Part shown: piece after piece, positions 1-7,223 of the stretch
Position numbering within the stretch: the first letter of the stretch is position 1
Layout: each line of letters begins with the position of its first letter
Origin: Prevotella sp. UBA1705
GTDB lineage: Bacteria; Bacteroidota; Bacteroidia; Bacteroidales; Bacteroidaceae
Length of the DNA stretch: 10,660 bases
Reading direction: 5' to 3'
Assembly: GCA_002317385.1 (NCBI GenBank)
Contig: DCJH01000021.1
Location: 142,785-153,444, forward strand
Notes under the pieces: generated by a model
Databases searched by the model: none
Seen by the model: only the letters and a program-made list of their open reading frames with translations
Told to the model about the DNA's origin: nothing
Program-made: the position numbers and the translations under genes

Positions 1-459
1 GACTCCACTTGGACAAGAATCGAAATGGAGGGTAATTTCTTGACCATGAAACTCAACGGGAAGAGCAATTTTCTTTCCATCAAGCGAATAGACGCCACTA
101 AACTGGCCCTTGTTGACACCACTTATCTCCAAGACATTAGCATTGAATGAGAATGAGAAAGTGGCGGTCGACGATTCTGAAGATATGCCTGTGCTTACCT
201 GTGAAGAAACGTCTGAGAAATCAATATAATCTACATTATCAATTGAGAGCGTGTAGGTTTTCGACGTAATCAGCAGATTGGAATTATCAAAAGTTACGTC
301 AGGGCTTTCATCCAATGCGAAATAAACAGAATCCTTAGCTCCCTGCGCATTCTGCATCAGATGTATTACAAGATAATTCTCCCCCGAACCTGCCATCACC
401 TGTGTGGGGAGAGCGAGGCAAAGTAAAGAAAACAAAATTAGTTTTAAATGAGCATTCAT
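1..459 (-). CDS. Secreted protein with T9SS-like C-terminal sorting region (3' end outside window)
   Basis: This is an open frame from ATG at 459 to the window edge: 153 codons with no stop. Residues 1-23 look like a signal peptidase I signal: a hydrophobic stretch (LKLILFSLLCLALP) ending in VMA|G. Residues 50-80 have the pattern DVTFDNSNLLITSKTYTLSI, ending in a DYIDFS motif. I know this layout from small secreted Prevotella proteins. From about residue 110 come ISGVNKGQFSGVYSLDGKKI and then FDSCPSGV. These resemble the type A T9SS C-terminal domain (VYdl.Gk.v followed by LP.GVYiv), so the true end is probably only some tens of residues beyond the edge. The frame starts 14 nt after the stop of the DUF1573 lipoprotein, so the two are probably co-transcribed. 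Export is well supported. T9SS use is inferred from a truncated motif, and the function is unknown. Confidence 0.75.
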   Translation of the reverse strand, partial: MNAHLKLILFSLLCLALPTQVMAGSGENYLVIHLMQNAQGAKDSVYFALDESPDVTFDNSNLLITSKTYTLSIDNVDYIDFSDVSSQVSTGISSESSTATFSFSFNANVLEISGVNKGQFSGVYSLDGKKIALPVEFHGQEITLHFDSCPSGV

Positions 460-473
460 AGAATATTACTATA

Positions 474-890
474 CTAATGAATCAACGTTCCCTCCAAAGA
501 TAGGGTTATACTATCGTTTGGGGCATCAGATACTACATATATTTCTCTAAGAAAAGCATCTTGCAGAGTCATCTCTCGGGGATCCAAATGTATGGTCAAC
601 TTAGAGGACTCTCCAGATGCAACTACCTCCAAAGGGCATTCAACCGTGGCACACGGACAACTTGTGCTCAGGTCAAGTATCTTGACCGGACGCTTGCAGT
701 TGTTGGTAAAGCCCAAAGTGAAGTCGTAAACTCCATGACTTTTGGACAAAACTCCAACGTGCACTTCGGTTGAGTCGAACTGTAATCTTTCAGGTTGGGA
801 ACTCCGATGCGTGCCACATGAGCACAACAAAAGTAAGGTAATCCCCACAATGAGACTACTGATCCACTGGTTGCTGAATACCTTCTGCAT
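474..890 (-). CDS. DUF1573-family lipoprotein
   Basis: This is a 138-residue protein. Residues 1-24 form a lipoprotein signal peptide with a long hydrophobic run (LIVGITLLLL) and a lipobox LCS|C at Cys25. The mature part is one compact beta-rich domain. It has the DUF1573 hallmarks: an N-terminal F-x-x-x-x-V-x-x-G-x-x strand pair (residues 38-47), FTNNCKRPVKI in the middle, the cysteine cluster TSCPCATVECP at 76-86, and a closing strand ending in LSLEGTLIH. The fold is Ig/ASH-like (known of the family, not shown here). DUF1573 proteins are common in Bacteroidetes envelopes and their role is poorly defined. The only available ATG lies 35 nt inside the preceding lipoprotein gene in another frame, so translational coupling is likely. 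The next gene begins 14 nt after its stop. Confidence 0.85.
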   Translation of the reverse strand: MQKVFSNQWISSLIVGITLLLLCSCGTHRSSQPERLQFDSTEVHVGVLSKSHGVYDFTLGFTNNCKRPVKILDLSTSCPCATVECPLEVVASGESSKLTIHLDPREMTLQDAFLREIYVVSDAPNDSITLSLEGTLIH

Positions 891-1362
891 AGTTATCTCT
901 AAGGGTAAGATACCACTTGCCGTTTACTCTGACAGGATTCAGAACAAGTTTAATGGTCCCTTTTCCTGTTTCAACATTAGCATCGGGGGTAATCTTGATA
1001 GCTACCGCAACCTTATTATCCTTCTCGCCCTGCAGTTCAAAGGAACTCAACTCGCATCCGTTCAAAGGAATGCGTGAGATGATAGACTCAAACTGCTGAC
1101 GTTTATCCAAAGGCAACTCCACGGCCTGGCCGTCTTTGAGGAGGTATAATGCAGCAGAGGCATCACTGATGTTTCTCTTGTTGACGTTGGCAATGAAGTC
1201 ATCAACGAGCTTATTGATAGAACTCGTGTCGCCTTTAGAGAAGTCTACAGATGCAGGACGAAGATAGTCCTGAGGCTGTGGCTCGGGCTTCTTATCCTTA
1301 CAACCAACCGTCATAAAAGACAAACAAATACCTAAAAGGAATAAATACTTCGAATATTTCAT
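856..1362 (-). CDS. Small lipoprotein of unknown function
   Basis: This is a 168-residue protein. Its signal peptide (KYLFLLGICLSF) is followed by the lipobox TVG|C at Cys21 and by a charged, proline-rich linker (KDKKPEPQPQ), as is typical of lipoproteins anchored in the Gram-negative envelope. The mature region alternates helix (residues 47-72, INKLVDDFIANVNKRNISDA) and strands, and ends with VNGKWYLTLRDNY at 146-158. This layout recalls NTF2-like/DUF4878-type lipoproteins (helix, then sheet, with a late G-K-W-Y motif), but I cannot confirm a family. The start is the first Met before the signal peptide. The gene opens a three-gene cluster with the DUF1573 lipoprotein, which it overlaps by 35 nt, and the secreted protein downstream. 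Its start codon lies only 8 nt after the T-run of an intrinsic terminator, and no promoter box was found for it. Confidence 0.85.
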   Translation of the reverse strand: MKYSKYLFLLGICLSFMTVGCKDKKPEPQPQDYLRPASVDFSKGDTSSINKLVDDFIANVNKRNISDASAALYLLKDGQAVELPLDKRQQFESIISRIPLNGCELSSFELQGEKDNKVAVAIKITPDANVETGKGTIKLVLNPVRVNGKWYLTLRDNYAEGIQQPVDQ

Positions 1363-1370
1363 GATTGAGT

Positions 1371-1407
1371 AAAAAAAAGGAGGAGGTTATTTGCACACCC
1401 CCTCCTT
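1371..1407 (-). terminator. Intrinsic terminator of the large surface lipoprotein gene
   Basis: Read on the minus strand, AAGGAGGGGG and CCTCCTCCTT form a 10-bp stem. One pair in it is a G-U wobble, which would be an A-C mismatch on the plus strand and so supports minus-strand transcription. The loop is about 11 nt, and the stem runs straight into eight T residues (1378 to 1371). It lies 17 bp after the stop codon at 1425. The AGGAGG in the stem looks like a Shine-Dalgarno sequence, but it is about 40 nt from the next start codon and is more likely just stem sequence. Confidence 0.9.
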
Positions 1408-1424
1408 GATTATGATTCTAATAA

Positions 1425-4400
1425 TTAGAAGCGCTTAGCGTTAGCGTGAGTGTTCTTGATTGTTACATCAACAGTAGTGAATACTGAACCCCACTCGTAA
1501 GTAACCTCGAGAGGAATACGTACGGTGAATGTCTGAACAGCAGAGCTCAAGTTCTCATAGAGGATGTAGCCATACTCACCGTTAGGCTCAGCATCCTTCT
1601 CAATCTGACGGAGCAGCACATTGTTAGAAACAGTAGACTGCAGCACCTTGTCGTCAAGAGAGTTTGCAGTGCCAGCATTTGACATTGTGGTGTAGATAAC
1701 ACCATTGATAATGCCAGAAGTCTGATCTGCGATAGTACCCTTGGTTACATTGCCAACAACCTTAATATCCTTAACGTTGTAGAATGTCCAGTAGTTAGGA
1801 TGAGTAGCGAAGTCGTAGTCACGCCAGTCAGTCAGGTTAACGAGGTCCTTCAGAGCAATCTTCTGAACCTTGTCCTGAGCATCCTCAAGGCTCTGACCCT
1901 CAACACCAGTAGCGTTGATAGGACGGAGGAAGCGCACATTGAACTCGTCATTGGTCAGAGTCAGCATGTGATCGCACTTCTTGGTCTTCACCTGCAGAGC
2001 GATGATAGCCTTCAGAACGTCGTCAGCCAACTTGTTGTGAGCAGCATAGTTCAAGAGAGACTTAGCAGCCTCTGTCATGTTAGCCTCAACAGGACCGTTA
2101 TAATTAACAAGCTGAGACTTGATGCCAGATGCATCTGCCCAACCACCATTGATGGTAGCAACAGTCTGCTCAGGAATCTGGGTACCATTCTTCTTGTAAG
2201 CACGGAGAGACTTGCCATCATCAGAAACCTTCAGAGTCCACTTCACGGTCTTGCCATCAGCTGTAACACCGGTGAACACCTTGTCGAGGTTCTTGCTTGA
2301 GAATACGAAGTTGTAGAGACGGTTAGCTTCAGCAAACTCCTTACCAGCTGTATTATCTGTGAGCTCAGCCAACTTGATGGCGTTGCCATAGAATACATCA
2401 GAGAAGCGATCGTCGAACTTGTTAGCAATTGTACCAGCGTTAGGATCCTCAGGACTCAGAGTCTGAGCGTGGATCTCAACCAGACCATGGTCAGCGGCGC
2501 TGTTGCCATTGTCCTTATACCAGTACTCCTTAATGCGGTCTGAACCGTCATCTGCCAAGAACTTACCAGAGTTTGTATTGATAGTGATGGCACCAGTGCT
2601 CAGAATTACATAGATATCAGGATACTTCTGAGTGTCCTTAGAAGCGTAGCGAACGGCAATCTGCATAGGAGTTGCAGTGGTCTTGCCATAGAGAGCCTTA
2701 ACGATTTCCTCGCCAGAGATAGTCCAAGTAAAGGTCTGAGTCTCAGGACTGTTAGCATCGTAGTTGTTATTTACAACACCAATGTTAGGAGTCTGAACAG
2801 CAGCCTCTTCTGCACTACCGGCAGCAATCTTCTTCATAACGTCAGCAGCACTGTACTGCTTAACTACACCACCCTCAGTAATCAGGATACCATCCTGCTG
2901 ATAGTTAGCGTCGAACTCTTCCTTGTGGAGCTTCACGAGAGAGAGCACATCATACTCAATCTGGTTCCATGTGGTCTTGAATACATAATCACCAGTTGTA
3001 CAATCAGAATTGTATGTCAAAGGATCACCAGTGTAAGTGATGTTCAAGCTCGGCTTAACAGTAACAGCCTGAGTCTTGTCGATGAACTTAATCTTGATAT
3101 AACCATAGTCAATAACGCGGTTATTGTTTACGGTATCAACCAAAGCAACGCGTACGATAGGCTGGCGGCCTACAGAGTGAGCGCGAAGCTCTGCATCATA
3201 AGTTTCCTGATCTGTAATGGTATTCAGATAAGCATCGTATGCACTCCAAGAATAAGCCTTACCATCTGTCTGGGGCTTCTGAGCGCGGAAGATACCCATA
3301 GCGTTGATACCAGCGTGAGCAGCCTCACTTGTTGTGTTGGTACCCTCGAACGAACCAGTCAACTCAAACTTGTACTTCAAACCATAGTCCTTCAGCTGCT
3401 GAGCAGTGAGAACCACGAGGTTTGTGCCGTCCATGTAACGGGTCTGAACCAGAGCATTCAGGTCAATAGTCTGGTTGTAAACCATCTGATCCTGGTTAGC
3501 CTGCTTCATTGCCTGGAATACATCAGGAATCAAGTTCAGCTTGTCAGCGAAGTTGTTAACAGAGTGCAGGTTGTCCTGTGCCTTACCGAAATCGAAAGCA
3601 GAGAGGTTCTGTAGGTTAGCAGCGATTGCGCTGGGACCATAGGTATCGTTCTCATAACCCTTCTGGGTGTGAGCAACAACGAGACCAGTAAGAGTCTTCT
3701 TGTAAACAGCAGCATAGTCAGATGTAACAGTTGTATCCTTATCTGCAGACTTATAGTGAGCCTGAGCAGCAAATACAGTAATCATCTGATCGTCGAGAAC
3801 ACTCTTGATCTTAGAAGGATCGTTGAACTTCAAGGTTACATCAAGACGATCGCCAGTTTTAGAGAACAACTTCTTACCGTTTTCTTCCTTTACGCTAATC
3901 ACAGCCTCAGAAGCACGGGTATTGATGTACTCCTTGTCGCCGTCGAGGATTGTCACGTCATCCGGAGTCTTGGCAGTACCAGGATTCATGTGATAGTGAG
4001 CAACCAATGCGAGAGCGGTAGAGCCGTCCGTAGACTTGTAACGAGCATCAGAATCATATCCAACAGGCTCCTTAACATCAGCATTGCCATCTACCCAGTT
4101 CTTGCCAGTGAAATCGGTATACTTGGTGTAGTTCAAAGTAGAAGCCTCGAGAGCCTCAACGCCCCAATAATAAGTGCTCGGCATGAATACCAAGCTACGC
4201 AGCTGAGCTGTGCAGAATACGTTCAGCACGTTGATGTCAGCAGACAGTTCATTCACCTTATTATTAAGAGCCTCGATGGCCTGCTTCAAAGTTGCGATGT
4301 CACTTGTGTTAGCACCGACCTTGCTATCCAGAGCAGTAATCTGATCCTGGAGAGACTTCTGCACATCCTGAATCTTCTTGATCAGGTCAGCAGCGCCACC

Positions 4401-4985
4401 ACCAGACTCCAAAGACTTCTTCCAAGCCTCAAGAGCGTCAATCTGCTGCTGCAAATCCTTCACAACAGCCTCACGAGCTGCAGCCTCGTCAGCAAGACCC
4501 TTCTTCAGTTCATCAATGCTTGTCAGAGCATTACCCAAGCCTGTGTTTACAGCCTCGAGCTTAGCATAGATGTCTGTAATCTTCTCGGTGAATTCTGTCT
4601 TGTCAACCTTGTTGTTCTGCAGGTCTGTAATCAGAGCCTTCAGGTCATTCAAGGTTGTCTCAGCAGCTGCAATACGGTTTGTCAGTGCGAGTTCAGCCTC
4701 CTTAGCACGTGCAATCTCAGCATCGAGAGCTGCCTTAGAAGCGGCATCCTGCACCTGCTGCTGGAGAGCGGCCAACTTAGCAGTGTTGTCCGCCAACTGA
4801 CTCTTCAGAGAAGTAATCTCTGCTGTCAAATCAGATTTAGCCTTGTCAAGACTGGACTGCAAGGTGGCAATTGCCTGGGTGTTGGCATTGATGTCATCTT
4901 GGTAGTCTTTACAAGACGTCACTGTACCAGTCGTTCCCAATACGAGAAGTCCCAGAAGTAACGAACTAAAAAACTTTTTTTTCAT
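1425..4985 (-). CDS. Large coiled-coil surface lipoprotein (Bacteroidales type)
   Basis: This is a 1186-residue protein. Residues 1-24 are a lipoprotein signal peptide (KKKFFSSLLLGLLVLG) with lipobox VTS|C at Cys25, followed by KDYQDDIN, the usual beginning of this Bacteroidales group. Residues 29-255 are an almost unbroken Ala/Leu/Lys/Glu-rich coiled coil, probably a stalk. It ends at LNVFCTAQLRSLVFMPSTYY (254-273), a junction I know from related Prevotella/Bacteroides proteins that are often annotated as having a PL29-lyase-like N-terminal domain. The rest is beta-rich with many Asn/Thr/Asp residues. Near the C-terminus are FNVRFLRPIN and LVNLTDWRDYDF, then a final strand set around VTYEWGSVFTTVDVTI. 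There is no T9SS C-terminal domain, so lipid anchoring is the expected route. No catalytic motif was recognised. The gene stands alone between its own promoter and terminator, and its codon bias (AAG for Lys, CGT for Arg, CAG for Gln) suggests high expression. Confidence 0.93.
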   Translation of the reverse strand: MKKKFFSSLLLGLLVLGTTGTVTSCKDYQDDINANTQAIATLQSSLDKAKSDLTAEITSLKSQLADNTAKLAALQQQVQDAASKAALDAEIARAKEAELALTNRIAAAETTLNDLKALITDLQNNKVDKTEFTEKITDIYAKLEAVNTGLGNALTSIDELKKGLADEAAAREAVVKDLQQQIDALEAWKKSLESGGGAADLIKKIQDVQKSLQDQITALDSKVGANTSDIATLKQAIEALNNKVNELSADINVLNVFCTAQLRSLVFMPSTYYWGVEALEASTLNYTKYTDFTGKNWVDGNADVKEPVGYDSDARYKSTDGSTALALVAHYHMNPGTAKTPDDVTILDGDKEYINTRASEAVISVKEENGKKLFSKTGDRLDVTLKFNDPSKIKSVLDDQMITVFAAQAHYKSADKDTTVTSDYAAVYKKTLTGLVVAHTQKGYENDTYGPSAIAANLQNLSAFDFGKAQDNLHSVNNFADKLNLIPDVFQAMKQANQDQMVYNQTIDLNALVQTRYMDGTNLVVLTAQQLKDYGLKYKFELTGSFEGTNTTSEAAHAGINAMGIFRAQKPQTDGKAYSWSAYDAYLNTITDQETYDAELRAHSVGRQPIVRVALVDTVNNNRVIDYGYIKIKFIDKTQAVTVKPSLNITYTGDPLTYNSDCTTGDYVFKTTWNQIEYDVLSLVKLHKEEFDANYQQDGILITEGGVVKQYSAADVMKKIAAGSAEEAAVQTPNIGVVNNNYDANSPETQTFTWTISGEEIVKALYGKTTATPMQIAVRYASKDTQKYPDIYVILSTGAITINTNSGKFLADDGSDRIKEYWYKDNGNSAADHGLVEIHAQTLSPEDPNAGTIANKFDDRFSDVFYGNAIKLAELTDNTAGKEFAEANRLYNFVFSSKNLDKVFTGVTADGKTVKWTLKVSDDGKSLRAYKKNGTQIPEQTVATINGGWADASGIKSQLVNYNGPVEANMTEAAKSLLNYAAHNKLADDVLKAIIALQVKTKKCDHMLTLTNDEFNVRFLRPINATGVEGQSLEDAQDKVQKIALKDLVNLTDWRDYDFATHPNYWTFYNVKDIKVVGNVTKGTIADQTSGIINGVIYTTMSNAGTANSLDDKVLQSTVSNNVLLRQIEKDAEPNGEYGYILYENLSSAVQTFTVRIPLEVTYEWGSVFTTVDVTIKNTHANAKRF

Positions 4986-5042
4986 ACGATAAAAAAAATT
5001 AATTAAACAAAATATAAACTATAATATTTCCGAATTCGTGAC

Positions 5043-5060
5043 GCACCCGTTGCAGGATGC
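5043..5060 (-). other. Small hairpin in the 5' leader of the large lipoprotein gene
   Basis: On the minus strand, GCATCC and GGGTGC form a 6-bp stem (one G-U pair) around a TGCAAC loop. It sits a few nucleotides after the predicted transcription start, within a leader of about 80 nt. It could stabilise the mRNA 5' end. This is inference from position only. Confidence 0.3.
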
Positions 5061-5070
5061 TATTTCTCGA

Positions 5071-5102
5071 CAAATTTAAAGATAATTCTTAATACAAGCA
5101 AA
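5071..5102 (-). promoter_or_regulatory. Bacteroidetes-type promoter of the large lipoprotein gene
   Basis: On the minus strand TTTG (5102-5099) is followed after 20 nt by TAAATTTG (5078-5071). This matches the Bacteroidetes housekeeping sigma consensus TTTG (-33) / TAnnTTTG (-7) at the expected spacing. The predicted start of transcription is near 5064-5066, leaving an A/T-rich untranslated leader of about 80 nt before ATG at 4985. The leader has no Shine-Dalgarno match, which is normal for this phylum. Confidence 0.8.
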
Positions 5103-5217
5103 TAAAAACTACTTTTTTTAAGGTAGTTGACTTAAAATTGTAAAAGCAAGATACAAATTTGCCTCATTACTGTAGTGATATTTAACTTGAACCAAAAATT
5201 TCCTAAGATTAACTCTT

Positions 5218-5225
5218 TAATTTTG
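5218..5225 (+). promoter_or_regulatory. Plus-strand -7-like box (TAATTTTG)
   Basis: TAATTTTG followed by CAC matches the Bacteroidetes -7 element TAnnTTTG and faces right, away from the coding direction of all neighbours. No TTTG/TTG is found at the expected distance upstream; the nearest TTG, at 5187-5189, leaves about 28 nt. It is either a weak promoter or a chance match in A/T-rich DNA. If real, it would transcribe the structured non-coding stretch to its right, antisense to the asnS 3' side. Confidence 0.3.
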
Positions 5226-5534
5226 CACAAAGTTAAGTTTTATTCGTGATACTGCAAAGTATTTGGTGAAGAAATTGTATTAAATTATACAACGAATTAA
5301 CTCTATTTTTGATTTTTAGGCTCACATTGCCCTCTTCCTACGATTTTAACTCCCCTTTACACACAAAATCGATGCAAACATCATCAAAGAAAATATAATC
5401 AAAGTGAAGTGCAAATTAGAGGGTGAAGCATTCCAGACACCATAAAAATGGAGGCTCTGTCTGGTGTTGACTCGTATGATATGACTCAATTTCATAAAGT
5501 TTAAGTCATATTGTACTCAAAAATATAAAAGCAA
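5226..5534. other. Non-coding intergenic stretch with short inverted repeats
   Basis: No credible coding frame is present on either strand. Three inverted repeats stand out. CGATTTT (5341-5347) pairs with AAAATCG (5365-5371). CCAGACA (5433-5439) pairs with TGTCTGG (5458-5464) around an inner CCAT/ATGG. A 13-bp arm at 5474-5486 pairs with 5504-5516. In this last stem the two non-Watson-Crick positions are both G-U on the plus strand (A-C on the minus strand), which slightly favours a plus-strand RNA. None is followed by a T-run, so they are not terminators. A small RNA is possible but unproven. Confidence 0.35.
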
Positions 5535-5663
5535 AACAGCTCCGACACCCCATCTCATGATTTCGTGAAGATTCTTCTGACGATTCAAAACTCTTATTTG
5601 AGAAGTTCTGACATCTGAGAAGAGTCTGCTCTTCAGAAAATCATTTAGGGTATCGGAGCTGTT
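5535..5663 (-). repeat. 129-bp stem-loop with 16-bp terminal inverted repeats, downstream of asnS
   Basis: The ends AACAGCTCCGACACCC (5535-5550) and GGGTATCGGAGCTGTT (5648-5663) are complementary over 16 bp with one exception. That position is G-U if read on the minus strand and C-A on the plus strand. Inside, 5558-5571 and 5630-5643 match at 12 of 14 positions, and 5569-5580 partly pairs with 5615-5626. The whole therefore folds as a long imperfect rod. On the minus strand the closing arm is followed by TTTTGCTTTTATATTTTT, so it probably works as, or contains, the asnS terminator. It could also be a small RNA or a degenerate miniature element. No target-site duplication was seen at its ends. 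Confidence 0.6.
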
Positions 5664-5707
5664 CTCCAGACAAGGCTGCTACACCTTATTATATTTATAT
5701 AGCAGAA

Positions 5708-7102
5708 TTAATATTCTGCATTCTTCGGTGTACGGGGGAATGGGATGACATCACGAATGTTCTGCATACCTGTCATAAACAGGATGAGACGTTCGAAGCC
5801 TAAGCCGAAGCCAGCGTGGGGGCAAGAACCGTATTTGCGCGTATCGAGATACCAGCTATAAGAGCTCTCTTCCATGCCGCGAGCCTCAATCTCATTGATA
5901 AGTTTCTCATAGCTTTCCTCACGAACAGAGCCACCGATAATCTCACCAATGCGCGGGAAAAGCACGTCTGTGCCCTGCATGGTCTTGCCGTCTGCATTCT
6001 TTTTCATGTAGAAAGCCTTGATCTCTGCAGGATAATCGGTCATGATGACAGGACGCTTAAAATATTCCTCCACGAGGAAACGCTCATGCTCACTGCTTAA
6101 ATCCATGCCCCAACCAGTAATGGGGAACTCGAACTTGTGACCGTTCTTCACAGTCTCCTGCAGAATATTGATACCCTCGGTGTAGGCCAAACGAACAAAA
6201 TCTTCCTTGACCACAGACTCTAAAGTCTGAATCAGGGTCTTGTCGATCATCTGGTTGAGGAATTCCAGATCGTCGCGACAGTTGTCCAATGCCCAGCGAA
6301 CGCAATACTTGATGAAGTCTTCTTCGAGGTCCATCAGCTCGGTCTGGTCCATGAAAGCCACCTCGGGTTCAATCATCCAGAACTCTGCCAGGTGGCGGGG
6401 CGTATTGCTGTTCTCAGCACGGAAGGTAGGGCCAAATGTATAGATACCACCCAATGCCGTAGCACCAAGTTCGCCCTCCAGCTGTCCACTCACGGTGAGA
6501 CTGGTCTTCTTGCCGAAGAAATCCTTGTCATAATCCACCTGTCCGCTTTTGGCCACACGGTCGAGGTCGAGCGTAGTCACCTGAAACATCTCGCCGGCAC
6601 CCTCAGCATCACTGGCCGTAATCAGTGGAGTGTGGAAGTAGTAGTACCCATGTTCATGGAAATACTGATGAATGGCGATGGCCATGTTGTGGCGAATGCG
6701 GAACACCGCACCAAAGGTGTTGGTGCGCAAACGCATGTGAGCATACTGGCGCATATACTCAAAGCTCTGCCCCTTCTTCTGCATGGGATAGTCGCTCGGA
6801 CACAAACCGTAGATCTCAATCTCCTTGCTCTGCACCTCGCACGACTGACCGGCACCCTGGCTCTCTACCAACACACCAGTTGCCCGGATACAAGCGCCGG
6901 TGGTGATGCTCTTCAACGCCTCGGCATCCATCGAAGCAGGGTCGACAACCACTTGTATATTCTTGATGGTAGAGCCGTCGTTCAGTGCGATGAAATCCAC
7001 AGCCTTGCTGCTGCGATGGGACCGAACCCAACCCTTTACCGTAATCTCCTTTCCATAATCGGTGCTACGAAGAGCATCGACAACTCTTGTTCTGCTACTC
7101 AT
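5708..7102 (-). CDS. asnS: Asparaginyl-tRNA synthetase
   Basis: This 464-residue protein has the usual length of bacterial AsnRS. It charges tRNA-Asn with asparagine in the cytoplasm using ATP. Residues 1-115 carry the N-terminal OB-fold anticodon-binding domain (VKGWVRSHRSSKAVDFIALN at 22-41). The class IIb catalytic core follows. ITASDAEGAGEMFQVTTLDL (161-180) is a typical AsnRS segment. Motif 2 contains FGPTFRAENSNTPRHLAEFW (223-242), with the ATP-binding FRAE. Motif 3 contains GFGLGFERL (431-439), with the conserved Arg438, and leads to DVIPFPRTP near the C-terminus. The SNTPRHLAEF wording and the long insertion around residues 185-200 fit AsnRS rather than AspRS. The ATG at 7102 gives a full OB fold. 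It lies 121 bp after the pseudouridine synthase gene, across an inverted repeat. No promoter box was found, so co-transcription from purB is possible. Confidence 0.97.
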   Translation of the reverse strand: MSSRTRVVDALRSTDYGKEITVKGWVRSHRSSKAVDFIALNDGSTIKNIQVVVDPASMDAEALKSITTGACIRATGVLVESQGAGQSCEVQSKEIEIYGLCPSDYPMQKKGQSFEYMRQYAHMRLRTNTFGAVFRIRHNMAIAIHQYFHEHGYYYFHTPLITASDAEGAGEMFQVTTLDLDRVAKSGQVDYDKDFFGKKTSLTVSGQLEGELGATALGGIYTFGPTFRAENSNTPRHLAEFWMIEPEVAFMDQTELMDLEEDFIKYCVRWALDNCRDDLEFLNQMIDKTLIQTLESVVKEDFVRLAYTEGINILQETVKNGHKFEFPITGWGMDLSSEHERFLVEEYFKRPVIMTDYPAEIKAFYMKKNADGKTMQGTDVLFPRIGEIIGGSVREESYEKLINEIEARGMEESSYSWYLDTRKYGSCPHAGFGLGFERLILFMTGMQNIRDVIPFPRTPKNAEY

Positions 7103-7112
7103 ATCTATTATA

Positions 7113-7211
7113 TTGAGGAGTCGAGGAGTTAAGGAGGTGGGGAGTTAAGATAATTCCAAGCCTACTGTTCGCTATAGATTATTCTAACTCCTCATCCCCC
7201 TAACTCCTCAA
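7113..7211. repeat. Imperfect inverted repeat of GAGGAGTT blocks between the pseudouridine synthase gene and asnS
   Basis: The outer arms TTGAGGAG (7113-7120) and CTCCTCAA (7204-7211) are perfectly complementary. The inner arms at 7141-7154 and 7178-7191 match at 12 of 14 positions and leave a loop of about 23 nt. Between them, each arm contains tandem copies of a GAGGAGTT-like unit, with G-rich/C-rich asymmetry. No T-run follows on either strand, so it is not a classic intrinsic terminator. In the nascent asnS transcript it would form a large hairpin ending about 10 nt before the start codon. It looks like an intergenic repeat family; this is inference. Confidence 0.65.
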
Positions 7212-7223
7212 CAACTTGTTGTA

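Noticed and set aside
3669..4961. 430-residue open frame on the plus strand, inside the large lipoprotein gene
   Set aside because: It is fully antisense to a gene with a signal peptide, coiled coil, promoter and terminator. Its composition (Ser/Leu/Val/Ile-rich, no motif) is that of a mirror of biased codons, which also removes antisense stops.
5535..5663. Calling the 129-bp stem-loop a miniature transposon outright
   Set aside because: Inverted ends are present, but no target-site duplication was found and copy number cannot be judged from one window. A terminator or structured RNA explains it at least as well.
6392..7132. 246-residue open frame on the plus strand opposite asnS
   Set aside because: It is antisense to the conserved AsnRS catalytic and OB-fold regions and has no family features of its own.
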